DNA of 64,000 bases from Lytechinus variegatus (GCF_018143015.1 NC_054740.1:10779140-10843139); one strand, 5' to 3'; shown: positions 1 to 10,432, counted from the stretch's first letter. The notes: generated by a model from the sequence alone, not told the origin. Made by a program: numbers and translations.

Positions 1-1
1 G

Positions 2-316
2 ACCTTTGTTCTAGTACTTAAGATTTTTGATATTTATAATTTACAAATATCATCTTTTATGTATATGTTTGAGCACCAGTTGCTTCCTCCCATATTTACA
101 AAATATTTTAAATTGACTGCAAATGTCCATTCATATTCAACAAGACAATCCAGTGATTTATATTTACCTTTGTTAAATTATGAATCTTCTCGAAATTCTG
201 TTAAATATGCTGGAGTTATTTTATGGAACAAAATACCAAAAGAAATAAAAAGATGCCCATCTCTTGCCTCCTTCAAAAACAGCTATAAAAAATTCCTTAT
301 TGATGCCTATAAATAA
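2..316 (+). pseudogene. C-terminal fragment of LINE reverse-transcriptase ORF
   Basis: The frame is open from base 2 to a stop at 316. It shows the usual tail of CR1/Jockey-type ORF2 proteins downstream of the reverse transcriptase: a tract like LKIFDIYNLQISSFMY, then HSYSTRQ, then a WNKIP motif, then a short FKNSYKKFLI ending. The same order (YNTRQ, WNKLP, FKNSCRKYL) occurs in the reverse-strand LINE at 5.2 kb, which supports the call. The catalytic region lies outside the window, so nothing can be said about activity. It is a fragment of a mobile element and not a host gene. Confidence 0.8.
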
Positions 317-367
317 ATCTGAAAGTTATAGTTATAGGTTATAATTGCCTCATTTACTCACTTTACA

Positions 368-391
368 TTCTCTCTCTCTCTCTCTCTCTCC
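368..391. repeat. (TC)n microsatellite
   Basis: An almost pure TC dinucleotide tract in the 3' UTR of the LINE. Confidence 0.9.
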
Positions 392-1029
392 CTTCTACGA
401 TTATCATGATTTTATTATGGTCTCGGGAGCCCCAGCCTGGCCTATGCTGGCTCCCTCATATTCTCATTTATTCTGTTGTTATTCTATTTTTGTATCCTTA
501 TCTGTATATACATGTTGTGTATTCTTTGATTTGTATGTTGTATGTTTTTAATGAGAATTTGAATGAAATGAAATGAAATGAAAAGCCTTCTTCATGCCAG
601 AGTTTTATCATCAACAAAATAAGATAAAGCATATAAATAGTACACAGGGACCAACAGATAGGCCTACATGTATAAACATATATAATAACAATTTCGTATG
701 TAATATATACATGTATATCTAAATGTAAAGTAATTTTACCTGGATCTTCTGGGCTGGTTGTGTATTCTGCGCGGTGTGTTAGGTAGTGTTGTGTCACGTA
801 ACAGAGGCGCCAGTGAGTGTCATGGAGCGTGACCTCTGAACTAGAACGTAATGGTATAGTTCAGTGAGCGTGACATAAGGTCAATTTGACCGGAATAGGA
901 TAAAGTAGGGCGATCGAGGCGGATTATAGGTCATTAAACTATACATTGTTTAACAATATTGTACTTCATGTATGCTCACGCTGGCCTCTCTCACGTGACA
1001 CAACACAATATATCACACAAGACAACTAA

Positions 1030-1728
1030 AGGCCCGGTCCCAAAGCGGATGCAAGTAAAACGAAAAAAAAAAAATCTTGCCATCCGTTGGAATACGCTAT
1101 GCATTCGTTGTGTACCCATTTCATACGTGTTTCATCCGCGTCCGCTGTATCCTCTCTGCATCCACTGGGCATCCTCTCAACTCATATCCACTGAAGCTGA
1201 ACAATGGAAAGAGGGAAGGAAGATAAGGTACGTGGAACGTCTATACATCGTTAGTAACACGGAAATAAAAGGATATAGCCTGGTCACACCGCCCGAGCGT
1301 TGTTGGTGCGGTCGTGGAGCCCGTAGAGAAAAAATCATCACCACTCGCTACCGTTCACCATTTTCCACTTCGATTTTTTTTCCCGATTTTTTCCCCAATT
1401 CTGTGAGTGAAATTCGACCCTCTCTCCCTACCGCTCCACGACCGCTCCAAGAACGCTCGGGCGGTGTGACCAGGCCTTAAGGGTATGCATCTCGTAAATA
1501 AAGTATTCAGACCTAACCCCTTCGGAGCTGTCATCCACTTCCACTCGTTTTCATCCGCAAAGTTTCCGATGAACAACTGTTAACATCCGCGCTATATACT
1601 ATACACGTTCTCTATTTTCCGTTACGTTTTCGCAAATTCTGGAGCGGATGAAAACGGATGGAAATTTTGCTCGTTCGCTGTGTCCTTTATGAATACGTTT
1701 TGCATCTGTCGGCTGGTGGGACAAGGCC
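1030..1728. mobile_element. Non-autonomous DNA transposon inserted in the right arm of the outer foldback
   Basis: The ends read AGGCCCGGTCCCA and, as reverse complement, GGCCTTGTCCCA, followed on both sides by related GATGCAA-containing sequence. TAA flanks both ends (1027-1029 and 1729-1731) and looks like a 3-bp target duplication, the size known for PIF/Harbinger-type elements. Removing the element restores the continuity of the outer foldback arm. The interior has repeated GGATG/CATCCG-like words and no open frame of note. The superfamily is inference. Confidence 0.6.
1278..1476. mobile_element. Innermost MITE with ~40-bp inverted ends
   Basis: The left end GCCTGGTCACACCGCCCGAG continues with GCG(T/C)T and GCGGTCGTGGAGC, and is matched by the reverse complement of the right end at 1436-1476. 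It is about 200 bp and has no ORF. It sits wholly inside the 1030-1728 element, so it is the youngest of the three nested insertions. Confidence 0.65.
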
Positions 1729-2039
1729 TAACACACGACACATAATCCAATCACCAGCCCGGAAGATCCAGGTAAAATTGCTTTACATTTAGATATATAT
1801 ATTATATACGGCATTGTTGTACATACATGTAGGCCTATCTGTTGGTCCCTGGGTACTATTTATATATTTTATTATATTTGGTTTATATAGAGCCCATGAA
1901 GAAGGATTGAAGCCAAAACCTTGGAATAAATTTGAGGTCTAAATCAGCAGCGTCCAATCGTCTTGTCGTATATATAATGTCTGAATAGCCGAATATTGAG
2001 AAACACAAATTATCCTTTATCTAAAAACGTGCTTAAAAG

Positions 2040-2407
2040 TTCAATTTTTTCAGATAGGAATACGAAGGCACAATTATGTTTGCCTAGCAGAGAGGGAGGG
2101 GGTGCCATTTTTCGAAAAGTACATAGCCAAAGTCAGGTCAAATTGGGTGTGAAATGATTTGTCTATTGATATACTGATGGTACAACCTTTTTTCAATTTT
2201 CTGAGAAGATGAGACTTCGTTGATCTTTCATCATATATACGATATTTAGGAAAACTGCTCGCATATGACGTCACAAATCAAATAGTTCAAATCATAATAA
2301 CTTTTGTATTCTTTGATGGATTTCTCTCAAACCTTCTGAAATGTCTTTTATTGTTTTTTTTCTGCTGATTTTACGATAAACTTTTTGTCAGGGTGATCTT
2401 CCCCTTT
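2040..2407. repeat. MITE-like repeat, right end only
   Basis: The right end, read on the minus strand, starts TTAAAGGGGAAGATCACCCT and continues with a TGACAAAAAGTTTATCGTAAAA-like tract. A related tract (CACCTTGACGAAAAGTTTA) occurs at 17001-17030. No matching left end was found, so the left boundary is arbitrary. Confidence 0.35.
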
Positions 2408-2409
2408 AA

Positions 2410-2516
2410 TGTTACAGTCACAAGAATTAAACCGATTTCAAACCGACCGATAGTATTGATAATAATGTAATAGCTTTGATTGGTCTGGAGTTTATTTCGT
2501 TGGTGTGAATGTAGCT
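2410..2516. mobile_element. ~105-bp palindromic MITE (family member 1)
   Basis: The near-palindromic unit starts GTTACAGTCACA and ends TGTGAATGTAGC. It has inner motifs AACCGACCGATAG and GGTCTGGAGTT, and a central AATAATGTAAT tract. Related units occur at 17536-17648, 17668-17768 and 30385-30492. Confidence 0.6.
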
Positions 2517-2613
2517 TAAAATAGGGGCGTATGCCGCGCTTCTAATGCTGTTTCTAAGTGTATGGTATTATATCAATTTCGAATTTCTGTATTCGATTTT
2601 ACATAATGGTATA

Positions 2614-2985
2614 CATGGGTTTTTGCGCCCCAAAATGTACACTGGGCCACGGCCCTGGGAAGCAGGAGGTGCTGCGTGTATTATTTTCCACAGGCAGCAC
2701 CCCTGGAATTCTGGTTGGTGTGTAAAATTGGAGAAATGTATGGAAAATGGCCAAGATTTAGTGCTGAAACCCATTACTTTTCCTCTTTTTTTTGCTTGTC
2801 ATTTTCTTTTAGACCAATAGCGAAACTTTTTTTTGGCCTGTCAAATTTCTTTGGAACAAAGCAACCTTCTTTTGTAGGGAAAACCTTTTTTTTATTGGGG
2901 GGGGGGGGGGTGGATGTTGTCAAATTTACTTCAGCATCCCAAGCAACAAAAAAAATCGTTCAAAGGGGCATGCCCTGGGGCATAT
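2614..2985. repeat. Interspersed repeat, possible MITE
   Basis: The stretch begins with a GGGCCACGGCCCTGG-like end and ends near GGGGCATGCCCTGGGG. It contains a tract resembling GTCAAATTTACTTCAGCA and AAAAATCGTTC that recurs at 37848-37892 (GTCAAATTTACATCAGCACC, AAAAAATCGTTCC). It also contains a 14-base G run at 2897-2910. The boundaries are uncertain, and the short frames across it look incidental. Confidence 0.35.
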
Positions 2986-3005
2986 TGCAGTATTGGTTGC
3001 TGTGA

Positions 3006-3709
3006 TGATATGAGTTGTATGGATAGCTGCTGCACAGGAGGCAACTTCGTTGGTGGTGAATGACCTTAGGGTTCATATCTGATATTCTTTGAACCGTCTG
3101 GTAATATTTGGCGGGGAATCAAAGGAAATCGCAAATAAGTCGAATCATTTCACGATTTCAATAAGAACAATGAACTAGGAATCAGCTTTACAGAGAAACT
3201 CTGTGTGTGGGTGGGTGGGTGTGTGCTCGCGCGGGGATTTAGATTTTCGGGAAATAACTATTTTTCTTTCTGTTTCTCTGGAAGTCGTCGAACCTTAAAT
3301 GTGGCCCGTCGGTGTTATTAATCCCGGCACACATATTACCTTGGGAAATATCATGCTTTGCATAACAAGGGCTTAGCTTTAATCCAGGGATATATCGAAT
3401 GGTGAGGAGATTCACATCATAAGAACATCCTTCCTACTCCAATGTTTCATTTCGAACATTGTCGAAATGAAGATTTCAGTCACGATCAGGGTAACAAGAA
3501 GATCGTGGGAATGAAGCATTGATTTCTCCCTAGAGACGACAACATACGTGACCGATGGCCGATGACTACGCACCGAGCGATGTCAAGAAGGGTCCTGTCG
3601 ATATGTTCATATCGGCAACCGTTATACGCTAATGAAAGTATCCGTTCTGATTGGCTCGGAGCAGGTTGGCCTGCGAAAAGAGCAGATGACACGTTTCGTC
3701 ATCATGGTC
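3006..3709. other. Intergenic, no feature recognised
   Basis: The sequence is unique-looking with a short GT/GGGT-rich tract at about 3202-3230. The frames crossing it are mutually overlapping on both strands and have no recognisable motifs. Confidence 0.4.
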
Positions 3710-3761
3710 TTAGCGCCCCTCTTGTGCACAATAAATTTATTGTGCACAAGAGGGGCGCTAA
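3710..3761. repeat. Perfect 52-bp palindrome
   Basis: The arms TTAGCGCCCCTCTTGTGCAC and its exact reverse complement meet at the self-complementary centre ATAAATTTAT (3731-3740), so the whole 52 bp is a spacer-free inverted repeat. The match stops at 3709/3762. It may be a tiny foldback MITE or a cruciform-forming site. Confidence 0.9.
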
Positions 3762-4132
3762 TACAACACTGCATGAGAAAACAAATGATGCATTCTTGGT
3801 AAGAAATAATCACCTCTTTTTGGAGTTCAGGACTAGAGTTGATGCTATTAAATGGGTCGTGGCATAATCATTAACAAAACGGAACAGCAACCTATATACT
3901 TCAACTATTGATCATAATATTACTTTCCCTGTGCAATTTGTGTTTTCTATATTTAAGCGGTCCTGTATGCATCTTGTTGGGGATGGGGGGGGGGGGGGGT
4001 GACTGACCCCAAAGTTATTAGCAATGTACTGTGTAATTAAATACCAAGAATTCTTCAAGTATTAGGAAAGTAATGTTGGGTTTCTAGGCTGCAAGTCATT
4101 AACCTACTTATCCAATTATTATTATTATTAAA
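3762..4132. other. Intergenic with G15 run and (ATT)n
   Basis: Contains a 15-base G tract at 3985-3999 and a short ATT repeat at about 4117-4130. Nothing else was recognised. Confidence 0.4.
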
Positions 4133-4264
4133 GTTTCTCTAAACCTCGTCAAGTATGATGACGTCGAAGGCCTTGTTCTGCTGAAGAACGGAGCTACTGA
4201 CTATCTTGATTTGGAGCAATGCCCCGCCACCTTCACCGTAATGAATCCTGATAGACTGGAAGAT
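4133..4264 (+). pseudogene. Coding-like exon fragment of unknown protein
   Basis: A 44-codon open stretch reads as a plausible globular protein segment: it begins VSLNLVKYDDVEGLVLL and ends TFTVMNPDRLED. Its third codon positions are clearly GC-richer than the surrounding AT-rich DNA (many GTC, GAC, CTG, AAG, GCC, ACC codons). The frame is closed upstream by a stop near 4100 and runs into a CA microsatellite at 4266. A possible splice acceptor AAAG sits at 4130-4133, and no donor is evident. It could be an exon broken by the microsatellite or a gene relic. The family was not recognised. Confidence 0.4.
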
Positions 4265-4932
4265 ACAACACACACACACAACATGCACATTTTTTTTTTT
4301 TTTTAATAAACATACTCACACACCCACAGACAAACACTCACCCTCCCTAAACACGCATACGCACACCCACGTATGGCTATAAATGCATCCTTATAAATAT
4401 CCATACCTTTCAACCGTGATTTCTCACTTATACTAATAGGTAATTACCGTCAGGTCACCGGTTATGACTATGCCATTAGATTCTACAATTATATTTTAGA
4501 TGAAAAGGCCTTCCAAATATAAATGGAGGACAGTATGGTGACGAGTAAAGGTCCCGCACGCGTAGAAGGAAAGTTGGCGCCAGCACGACCATTCTTGGTG
4601 TAGAATCTAACAGAGCGAATTGGAATTAGCACCTCCTTGGCAAGTAAAAATATCGAAAGAAATTGTAATGAACATCAATATGAAAAAATATGACCTCCCC
4701 AAACGCCATATTCATTAAAAAAACCCCGAAATTGTAAGGGGCTCCAACCACCCCTACACAAAACCCAGTAGACATAATGTTTAGTTTTTAATAAAACTAC
4801 TTATTGGCGCCGCTGTGGACTTCAAAAGCGAATCTTGTGATTCACATTACGTGTATACATAATAAATACAGAAAGATTATCATAATGGGCTCACAAGTTA
4901 AGGGGGGGGGGGCGTCTTTCAATTAGTGTTAA
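4265..4932. other. Intergenic with CA tract, poly(T) and G11 run
   Basis: Short CA tracts (4266-4283 and about 4316-4340), a T run near 4291-4304 and an 11-base G run at 4902-4912. No gene was seen. Confidence 0.4.
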
Positions 4933-5149
4933 AAGTTCAAGTTCAAGTTCAAATTTATTCAAACCAATCAAGAACAAAAGACATATTACATAGTTTAACA
5001 AAAATGAGAATACATGATAGGTTTGGGACCCCATAGAAGCAGAGCTTGTGAGAGGGGCCCCTTATAAAGTACATTACAACAATAATGAGATAAAAAAATA
5101 TATTTACAATGATAACCTAAAGAGTAAATAAGAAAATACATACAAACAC

Positions 5150-5184
5150 AAATACGCACACACACACACGCACACACACACACA
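5150..5184. repeat. (CA)n-rich microsatellite
   Basis: A CA tract with CG interruptions inside the LINE 3' UTR. Confidence 0.85.
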
Positions 5185-5200
5185 TATGGTTTATCAAGAA

Positions 5201-5805
5201 TCAATTTAAGATATTTTGTAATCTTTCAAATAAATATTTTCGACATGAATTTTTAAATATGGGCAGTGTTGGACTGGATCTAAAGTTTTGTGGTAACTTA
5301 TTCCATTCTTTTGTACAAACTATCACAAAAGAATTCAAAGCAGTATTTGTTCTTGCAAGTGGCTGGTGGATAAGATTTTTCTGCCGTGTATTGTACAAAT
5401 GGAAATTTGAGTTAACAACAAATGCATCTTTTAAAAATGAACAGTTTTGAGAGGATTGTGATTTGTACATAAATATCAAGCAATTGAAGGAGACTAAATC
5501 ATCAAGAGGCAAAATTTTCAATTGCAGAAATAAAGGAATACTTGGACATCTGTAATTCGAATATGTCATGAGCCTTATAACTTTCTTCTGAAGAACTAGC
5601 AGTTTGTTTAAATGGTTAATGTATTTCCCCATGCAACATTACAATAATTTAAGTGTGGCATAATAATAGCATTGTAAAGAGTTACTAAGGTCTGCTGAGG
5701 TAGAGAGAAACGTAATTTATAAATGACACCAACACTCCAAGAGAGCAATAAACAGACGATAAACCATTTAAAATGATAAATTTCCCACAAATTAGTTTCC
5801 ACCAC
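5201..5805 (-). pseudogene. LINE ORF2 C-terminal domain, frameshifted
   Basis: Two minus-strand frames join to the conserved post-RT domain. 5805-5608 carries LVTLYNAIIMPHLNYCNVAW, and 5632-5201 carries a LNKLLVLQKKVIRLMTYSNY tract, then YNTRQKN, EWNKLP and FKNSCRKYLFERL. Known LINE proteins have exactly this order (PHL.Y...WG, LQKKaIR, YNTRQ, WN.LP). The frame shift at about 5610-5632 shows that the copy is dead. RT catalytic motifs are missing through 5' truncation. Confidence 0.8.
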
Positions 5806-5815
5806 AAGCCGTTTT

Positions 5816-6719
5816 TCGTAGCTTCAAACAACCATGGAATAGTCACCCGGGGAAGTTACAGCTGAATTTTATATACATTGATTAATTTTCACGCTTTGTT
5901 CCCGCAGACAAAGTCGGAACACTTATTCCAATTGGTTATATTACTATTTCATTGATAAAACATCAAAGTAAGGATCGTTTACATTTTCTAGGCACCTTTA
6001 AGTCAATAAACCGACAGGAAATGGGAATGCAACACCGTATCCAATTCGTATGACATGTATAGAATGAAAAATTAATTGAGTAGTTATAAATTTTGCAATA
6101 TTCAGATATTCAGACACTCCATAGAAAAGAGAGAGTGCGTGAAGATGAATTAATTTCGTTGATAAGGTGGCTGCAATTGTCAAATTGGTGACAATTCATT
6201 TGCGTATGATGTGGGAAAAACTACCCTCGGCCCGCCCCCTTGATAAAAAAGAAAGAAACTGAAATCATAAAGGCACTTGCCGGAAGATTGGAGGGGGGGG
6301 GGGTGGTCTGGTGTTATAGGCCCCCAATTTTTTTACTATCAAGTAAAACAAAAGGAGACAAAGAAAGAAAAGTAAAGGAAAGGATCAAATATGACATTGT
6401 TTTCAGACTATTATGTCAAAATCTATTTAAAAGTTACATTTTTGTATTAAACACCTTTCTTCTAAAAAGACCCCCAGCATACGCCATAAACAGCCCCCAC
6501 AAATTTTTGGTTCATTACGCCACTAAAATGAGAATGTTATGAAAAGAATATCACTGCCTTTCAATTTCACTATATGCTACAGTCATACCTTTTATATCGA
6601 CAGAGTAACAAGATCAGAACTAGAACTGCAATCGTTTCAGAACGATGTGCATGCATTGACGCCTCTGATTTAATAGAGGGCAAGAAACAGAAAGAGATAG
6701 AAAAAAAACTGTAGATGAT
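5816..6719. other. Intergenic, nothing recognised
   Basis: AT-rich DNA with an 11-base G run at 6293-6303. The frame at 6240-6542 is low complexity and has no recognisable motif. Confidence 0.35.
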
Positions 6720-7701
6720 ATACATTCTCAAAATATTAGAGGGCGCTATTTCTTAAAGGAATGGTCACTGATGCGTAAAACACAGTTAGATTATGTGAAA
6801 TGATACAATTGGCAAACCCTGAAAATATGAGACAAAAATAAATTCAAAGGAAGTTATGGCAATTCAACTATTTTAAGACTTTGCAATAGAGGGCGCTATT
6901 TCTTAAGTTATGGTCACTAATTATGGATAACATGTCTACCAAATTAGAATGAATTTTGATGAGGAACGGTGGCAGGGGAGGACTAACAAATATTACATGT
7001 TAATCAAATTGGATATTAGCACATTTTGCTGTCCATAGGAAGTTACATTCTCGAGTAAAATTTTTTAGACCATATTGGCGGCCCATACGTGGTTGTTGAA
7101 AATGTGTGCATTGTGAGCAGTATACCATGTGTTCAGATTGACTTATCTTGAAATTTTCTGTTGTAACCTATGTCGTATTTGGTATCACTGGAAAGAGTAT
7201 TCCAATGCGGTGACATTGATACCACTTTTATTTGTGTGGAGGCAATAGACCGGAAGTAAATGCCATATAAAGAAAGACATTAAAAATGAAGGTTTTGCAC
7301 AATAATTTTAAGCTACCGTCAGCAATTTGTTAGTTTCTGTTACAAAACATTAACGAACTGTTTAAGTATATATCAATACTCATATCTGCCAAGTTAAAAA
7401 GAATAAGCTTCAATAATAAGGAAATAAGAGCAAGTTGAAGTTGTGCTGGCAGTAAAGTGCATTTTTGGGTATTTTGCTGATTTTCGGGAGCATTTTTGAG
7501 ATATTTCGTCAGTTGTAAGGTATATATTTTTTTAAATGGCATGAAAGGGCATATCTTGAAGACCCTAAATCCAAGAAAGGGTACGGGTTTGGCCATGCAT
7601 GACGCAATGAGGAGCATTCAAATGTAAGTGTTTTTGAAACTTTAGAGGGCGCTATTTCAATGACGAAAAATCAGTGATGCGTGAAAACTGAGTAGTATGT
7701 A
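6720..7701. repeat. Old interspersed repeat with three GAGGGCGCTATTT modules (left part)
   Basis: The word GAGGGCGCTATTT recurs at about 6739, 6889 and 7645, each followed by a GGTCACT/ATCAGTGATGCGT-like stretch. The passage CATGTCTACCAAATT...GA(G/A)GAACGG (6931-6970) has a partner in the stretch 15124-15160. The CACTA-like copy 1 is therefore inserted within one older repeat whose remainder is 14744-15300. Confidence 0.5.
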
Positions 7702-8035
7702 CACTGAAAAGATAACTTTGTCACAAGGCCCGATTAATTCGTCAATCGGGGTAAAATAATTTGTTTTGCGATATAACTGTGAAATGACAAACTCATGGTA
7801 ATAACATAACAAATTGATCGAGCACTATTACAAAGTTTCAACTGGTGTTGACAAAAACAAACTTGCGCATGACTGATTTATTTGCGTGACGACTCTTCAC
7901 AACCGTATTTGACAAATCCTCTTCGCGGTCAATGTAGAAATGACGAGTTTAAGTCGGCCGTAACGAATTATATTACAAATTATTTGCTGAAAAACAAATC
8001 AATTTATTGAGGCAAAATGCATGACAAATTTAGCT
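7702..8035. repeat. Left terminal and subterminal repeat region of copy 1
   Basis: The 22-bp terminal inverted repeat is followed by GACAAA/GACGA(A/G)TTT-type words at about 7786, 7849, 7908, 7940 and 8021. These are the same motifs that crowd the right end. The equivalent region of copy 2 is 18917-19250. Confidence 0.6.
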
Positions 8036-8294
8036 CCTGAAGACAGTTCGGTACACCCGCACATAATCAGCGTCTTCGAATCACTCGCCGGTCGCCGTGA
8101 TTTTGCTGCGAAGCAATTCTTGGGTAGATCGTAAAAGGTAAACTTTTATACTAAAAAAATAAATTAAATGATTGATTAATGCATTCGATTGTAGTATATT
8201 ACTGTGGAGATAACTATTGTATGAAATTCTATAATAGTGAAGTGTTTTTCACCGAAATATTAGTAAATTGAGTATGCATACCTGCATGCTCACG

Positions 8295-8440
8295 GCTACC
8301 TCGAGCGAAGTTCGTGCAGACTTCACTACCGGTACTACACTCCCGTCTCCACCTACCCGAAAGTACCGGTACGTGGAGTGTAGTGTACTGGTATGGTAGT
8401 GAAGTGGAGTGAAACCTGCACGAACTTCGCTCGAGGTAGC
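8295..8440. repeat. 146-bp hairpin in copy 1
   Basis: The inverted arms GCTACCTCGAGCGAAGTTCG and its reverse complement enclose further pairing (GTGCAG, TTCACTACC, GTACTACACTCC, TACCGGTAC). The structure is conserved in copy 2 at 19504-19646. It gives rise to spurious open frames on the minus strand. Confidence 0.85.
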
Positions 8441-9331
8441 ACACGGGCATCCCATGCACAATGACAATACAATGTAGGCCTAAGCTTATAAAATGCGATT
8501 GACTCCAACAATGTCGAATGCGTGTACAATGTATACCGTACTGTGTGTGTCATGTGTGTCTTGCCTGGTCTTGACCGAGTGTCCTGTACTCACGTACGTG
8601 TAGACTATCTAGGCTAGTTTCACCAGTCTAGTAATACGAGGTAGGCCTAGGCCTTTTTAGGGCCTAACTTACATGTTTTATGTTAAACTTAGACAATCGT
8701 TATGTTTCGAAAAAAGTAGGCCTATTATGGGACTAGGCCTAAGTAAATGTAATATCATAGGCTAGGCCCTACTTCAATATTTGTACTCAAATTCAATAAG
8801 TAGCAATAAGGAGAGACCTGTCTGGACTGCAGACTGTTTGCTACACTCATGTCTCATGACAGTCAATAGTGTTGGCCCAGGCCTAACTTACTGACTACCA
8901 TATGATTGCCAGGCCTTTTGACATGGCCTTGGCCTACATGTATCTACAAATTAATCCGACTGCACATTCCTATGCCCCACCGACGTCATTACGGGGGCAA
9001 TTTACACATAAACTAGCATAGTTCGCTTAGATTTTGATTTGCGATGTTCACTATCGCAAGCCACATGAACCCTACCAAAGATGGTAGGGTTTATGATTAC
9101 AATTTTATAAAATTAATGCCTGAAGTAGTCTAAACAAGATCTGTACAGCCTACAGGAGTGTGTTTGTGGTTATGATAAGCTAGCTGATTTACAGGCTGAA
9201 GCTGTATCTTTCTTGTCAGTAAAATTATAAATCCAATCAGCCTGTCACTATAAACACCAATAAGTTAACATGTTCAACAACACCAGCATTAATCTAGTGA
9301 ACAGGGGTCATGATGTTTTTCATATTTTCAG

Positions 9332-9487
9332 TTTCTTGCAGAGTTTCGCAGGATTCATGGTGAGGACCTAATCACACTGTTCAACCAAGGACTACAAAGA
9401 CTGGCAGAACCCCTTTCTGGACTTCACAAAGATAGATGCAAATGAGCCAAGAAAGATGTGACAGTTTACTTCCCGGAAGCTAAGAAG
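9332..9487 (+). pseudogene. Exon-like segment E1 inside copy 1
   Basis: A 156-base segment lies between acceptor TTTTCAG (9325-9331) and donor AG|GTATT (9488). It is open in phase 0 for 37 codons (FLAEFRRIHGEDLITLF..., ending HKDRCK), then has an in-frame TGA at 9443, then 14 more sensible codons ending VTVYFPEAKK. Copy 2 (21186-21341) has no indels and two substitutions, L/F at codon 2 and a silent CCG/CCA; the TGA is shared. It may be a captured host exon or a remnant of the element's own gene. The family was not recognised. Confidence 0.4.
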
Positions 9488-9616
9488 GTATTCTGTTATT
9501 CGGATTTTTTTAATTTGTAACATCACACATTAAAAACCCAAAATGTTATACAATGGAAAAATAATTTGTAACATTATTCTCTTATTATACAATGGATAAT
9601 TATCTCTTCATTCCAG

Positions 9617-9646
9617 GGTGCCACACATGACAAAAGGAAACTGTAA
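9617..9646 (+). pseudogene. Exon-like segment E2 (terminal) inside copy 1
   Basis: It follows the acceptor CATTCCAG. In the phase left by E1 it reads GATHDKRKL and then TAA. The copy-2 equivalent (21471-21500) differs by one silent change (GCC/GCT, Ala). E1 plus E2 would give the C-terminus of an unknown protein. Confidence 0.35.
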
Positions 9647-10068
9647 ATACACTTTAAGAATTGAAGTTCGAACCCCTTCAGGCAACCAACTTTATGCTGA
9701 CAAAGGCATGCAACCATTTTACACTCGCACTTGGCCTAGTCACTTGATGTAAAATGGATGTGTAATATCAATGTCCAACAATTCATGAGTTTGTCTCTTA
9801 TGCCTGCCTAAAAGTGTTTAACTCCTGTCCATTTGTGGTCATTTTTGAAGCTGACATTCTGAGATAATTCTTCATTGAATTTTGTTTTTTTCTTTTCTAT
9901 CTTTCAATAATTTGAGCATTAATAGACAGCTGTTAGTTATGAAGCATGTTGGTATTTAAATTTAGAATCGTTGGCAGGGCCAGAATTTGGTGCGAATTGA
10001 TTCGCTGATAAAACAAGGTTCTTGTAGACAACTTTATGTGTGAATCAAACTTGATTCTTTCAAGCTGG

Positions 10069-10207
10069 CATAGGCGGCGGAAGCGGGGGGGACATGTCCC
10101 CCCCTAAATTTGAGGAGGGGGGGACGGTCCCCCCCTAAATTTGTTGTTGATGACCTTTTTTTTTTTTGCTTGTCCCCTCCTTAAATTTTTGGCTTCCGCC
10201 GCCAATG
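10069..10207. mobile_element. 139-bp hAT-like MITE nested in copy 1
   Basis: The ends are CATAGGCGGCGGAAGC and, reverse-complemented, CATTGGCGGCGGAAGC. CAAGCTGG flanks both sides (10061-10068 and 10208-10215), an 8-bp target duplication. Copy 2 has the empty site with a single CAAGCTGG at about 21908-21915. The interior has G7/C7 blocks and AAATTT repeats. The 8-bp duplication and short CA-starting ends suggest hAT (inference). Confidence 0.8.
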
Positions 10208-10432
10208 CAAGCTGGTATCATGAGAATGAAGGCAGGAAGCTATTCATTAGTTTTGAGCAAAATTACAGCTCAGAACTTCAGTCCCTTCAATTCATTCATG
10301 ATCTAAAGATTGCGGTGGTAACGTGGTGGTATAATCAATGTTGGATTCCAACTTGCAGAATACAAGCTTCTGTTTTGATTTAAAAACATGGTGCATTTTT
10401 TAAATTATTGACATTTCTTAATCTGATTCCAG

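Larger units (their letters stand above)
1..583 (+). mobile_element. 3' end of a non-LTR retrotransposon (LINE), truncated by the window edge
   Basis: The segment combines the C-terminal end of a LINE ORF2 (open from base 2), about 240 bp of 3' UTR and a terminal short tandem repeat of TGAAA units at about 558-583. Ending in a short tandem repeat rather than poly(A) is known for the CR1/L2/Jockey-like groups. Together these place the 3' terminus at about 583, where the next element starts directly. The clade is not assigned further. Confidence 0.75.
585..1905. mobile_element. Foldback-type inverted-repeat element (outer element of a three-level nest)
   Basis: The left arm (586-818) is an imperfect reverse complement of the right arm, which is split into 974-1026 and 1732-1905. 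Shared landmarks are CCTTCTTCATG, GGACCAACAGATAGGCCTAC, CTAAATGTAAAG, ACCTGGATCTTC and GTGTTGTGTCACGT. The split is explained by insertion of the element at 1030-1728 into the right arm. Without that insert the element is about 620 bp with arms of about 230 bp and a loop of about 150 bp. No coding capacity was seen. Confidence 0.7.
4933..5815 (-). mobile_element. 5'-truncated LINE, 3' end at the left
   Basis: On the minus strand the element runs from about 5815 (truncation point) through the ORF2 C-terminus (to 5201) and a 3' UTR of about 265 bp. It ends in tandem TTGAAC units at 4935-4960 preceded by an AATAAATTTGAAC-like tract. A short-repeat 3' terminus is typical of CR1/L2/Daphne-like LINEs. 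A CA/CG-rich repeat at 5150-5184 lies in the 3' UTR. Confidence 0.75.

Noticed and set aside
3562..3867. Frames across the 52-bp palindrome
   Set aside because: The palindrome forces matching frames on both strands; no protein-like features.
8229..8553. Three minus-strand frames duplicated at 19438-19767
   Set aside because: They lie on a hairpin within the transposon; overlapping frames on the arms are a symmetry effect, and the copies differ by frame-changing indels.
10141..10383. 80-codon frame also present at 21884-22084
   Set aside because: Its start lies in the private MITE. The shared part is transposon sequence with no motif; kept only as possible but unproven element coding.
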